This document shows, in pieces, positions 34,473 through 35,125 of a stretch of DNA of 35,125 nt; the first letter of the stretch is position 1; each line of letters begins with the position of its first letter. This stretch comes from an uncultured Pseudomonadota bacterium (lineage in GTDB: Bacteria > Pseudomonadota > Gammaproteobacteria > Methylococcales > Methylomonadaceae). Position numbers and translations under genes: made by a program. The notes under the pieces are model-generated. The model was not told where the DNA came from and ran no database searches. It saw nothing but the letters and a program-made list of their open reading frames with translations. The DNA lies in the NCBI GenBank assembly GCA_903847275.1, contig CAINDC010000003.1, positions 1-35,125 on the forward strand, written 5' to 3'.

Positions 34473-34488
34473 TTTGGTCTCCTGTTGA

Positions 34489-35001
34489 TTAGCTCGGTTT
34501 TTTTACCTTGTAAATAGGGTCTTTGAACGTCAAGGAATTTGTTTCTTTATCTCTTGTAACACCAGTTACAATGCGGGTTAAATCGTTTCCACTAACAAAT
34601 GCCCTAATGCAATACTGCGTAACCATAAATGAAACTCTTGCATTCGTAAAGCCACCGCTATTTCCTTTTAATCCAAGTTGCGAAAAGATTTTAAACGGGT
34701 CTTTTAAGTATTGGTGACAAACAAGAGCAGCGTTTGAATCGACTGAATGCTTAAATGTTGCACCACGCAAAACAGAAGCACAAAACAAGGACAGTTTTTC
34801 ATTATCAACATAATTAGCCGCGCAAGCGACAGCCGCCCTTGTCCCCGCATTGTTAATACTGCGAACAGTTGATGAAAAATTATCCTCTACAAAAGAAAGC
34901 CCTTTTTTGTTTTCCAGTAAAACAGCCTCGATAAAGTTGCTATCTAGGTTTTTGTCATAGCCACCAGTTTGCATAATGCGAACCACCCTATGTGTCACCA
35001 T
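34489..35001 (-). CDS. Unknown 170-aa protein paired with the HEPN gene
   Basis: No family recognised. The first residues (MVTHRVVRI) may come from DNA next to the transposase. A second start MQTGGYDKN at 34974 is possible. AAGGAA precedes the ATG at 35001. It looks globular (NFSSTVRSINNAGTRAAVACAANYV, then FTNARVSFMVTQYCIRAF) without membrane helix or signal peptide. It is co-oriented with and 16 bases upstream of the HEPN gene, suggesting a two-gene unit. The 5' end may be altered by the insertion beyond it. Confidence 0.6.
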   Translation of the reverse strand: MVTHRVVRIMQTGGYDKNLDSNFIEAVLLENKKGLSFVEDNFSSTVRSINNAGTRAAVACAANYVDNEKLSLFCASVLRGATFKHSVDSNAALVCHQYLKDPFKIFSQLGLKGNSGGFTNARVSFMVTQYCIRAFVSGNDLTRIVTGVTRDKETNSLTFKDPIYKVKKPS

Positions 35002-35027
35002 AATTGTCGCTTCCTTTAGGAAACATT

Positions 35028-35125
35028 ATGAGCGTCAAATTTAGTTTAGAATTTAAAGAACAATTAATCGAAAAAGCATTGCAAAGAAAGGACGGCGAAA
35101 GTCTTAAATTTATCGCGGAAAATGA
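35028..35125 (+). CDS. Transposase (HTH, OrfA-type), partial
   Basis: The frame opens at ATG 35028 after TAGGAA and leaves the window: MSVKFSLEFKEQLIEKALQ then a helix with SLKFIAEN. This resembles the N-terminal helix-turn-helix of IS3-like OrfA transposases. It is the only plus-strand gene of the right part and is probably an insertion sequence within the element. Its inverted repeat should lie just upstream but cannot be fixed from one end. Confidence 0.5.
   Translation, partial: MSVKFSLEFKEQLIEKALQRKDGESLKFIAEN

Larger units (their letters stand above)
28007..35125. mobile_element. Integrated phage-like element (left part)
   Basis: From the yebC start to the window edge the genes are small, tightly packed, leftward and of phage type: integrase, excisionase-like HTH, antirepressor-like, SSB, ThyX, DUF1064 and several ORFans. 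The left end lies at or near the integrase 3' end. The right end, structural genes and a repressor are not seen, so it could be a prophage or a related integrative element. The exact boundary is inferred. Confidence 0.75.

Overview
The window is bacterial chromosome with a mobile element on its right side. Gene content and order point to a gammaproteobacterium: yebC-ruvCAB, ybgC-tolQRAB-pal-cpoB-queE-queC, and dapF-DUF484-xerC. The sequence is AT-rich (roughly 40 percent GC by eye). I cannot name the genus. The mix of SulP, DUF2333, DUF4389, a MASE1 kinase and a COG3014/YcfL/LpoB lipoprotein cluster would fit Methylococcales- or Thiotrichales-like groups, but that is inference.

Layout. (1) 1-3809, plus strand: the tail of a SulP-type anion transporter, then a four-gene envelope cluster (COG3014 lipoprotein, YcfL, LpoB and an LpoB/CsgG-like secreted protein). 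The cluster has a good sigma70-like promoter at its head and terminators after genes one and four. (2) 3817-7242, minus strand: a Tsx/OmpK-type outer-membrane protein followed at 27 bp by a MASE1-CHASE sensor histidine kinase without a receiver domain. (3) 7383-8778: DUF4389 and DUF2333 membrane proteins. (4) 8868-15283, minus strand: tightly packed tldD, dapF, DUF484, a predicted four-TM protein, an LTA-synthase-like sulfatase and xerC. (5) 15357-17628: a periplasmic NlpE-like protein, dapE, an ArsC/YffB-like reductase and a small acidic protein. (6) 17657-24534: queC and queE (7-deazaguanine synthesis) downstream of the complete Tol-Pal envelope system. (7) 24548-25076: a BrnT/BrnA toxin-antitoxin pair lying between ybgC and ruvB. 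(8) 25148-28006: ruvB, ruvA, ruvC and yebC, joined by 4-base overlaps.

From about 28010 to the window end is an integrated phage-like element, all leftward until its last gene. In transcription order it carries an unknown 170-aa protein, a HEPN protein, several small ORFs, a DUF1064 nuclease-like protein, a TM/zinc-ribbon-like small protein, SSB, more small ORFs, ThyX, an antirepressor-like protein, a coiled-coil protein, an excisionase-like HTH protein and a tyrosine integrase abutting yebC. At 35028 a transposase begins in the opposite direction and runs off the window. The right attachment site, structural genes and a classical repressor are not visible.

The most unusual signal is the 296-bp non-coding stretch ahead of the antirepressor-like gene. 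It holds a series of hairpins whose G-U wobbles all favour a plus-strand RNA, antisense to the antirepressor leader, ending at a terminator-like hairpin. This could be an RNA-based immunity or antirepressor control element. No rRNA, tRNA or CRISPR array was seen.
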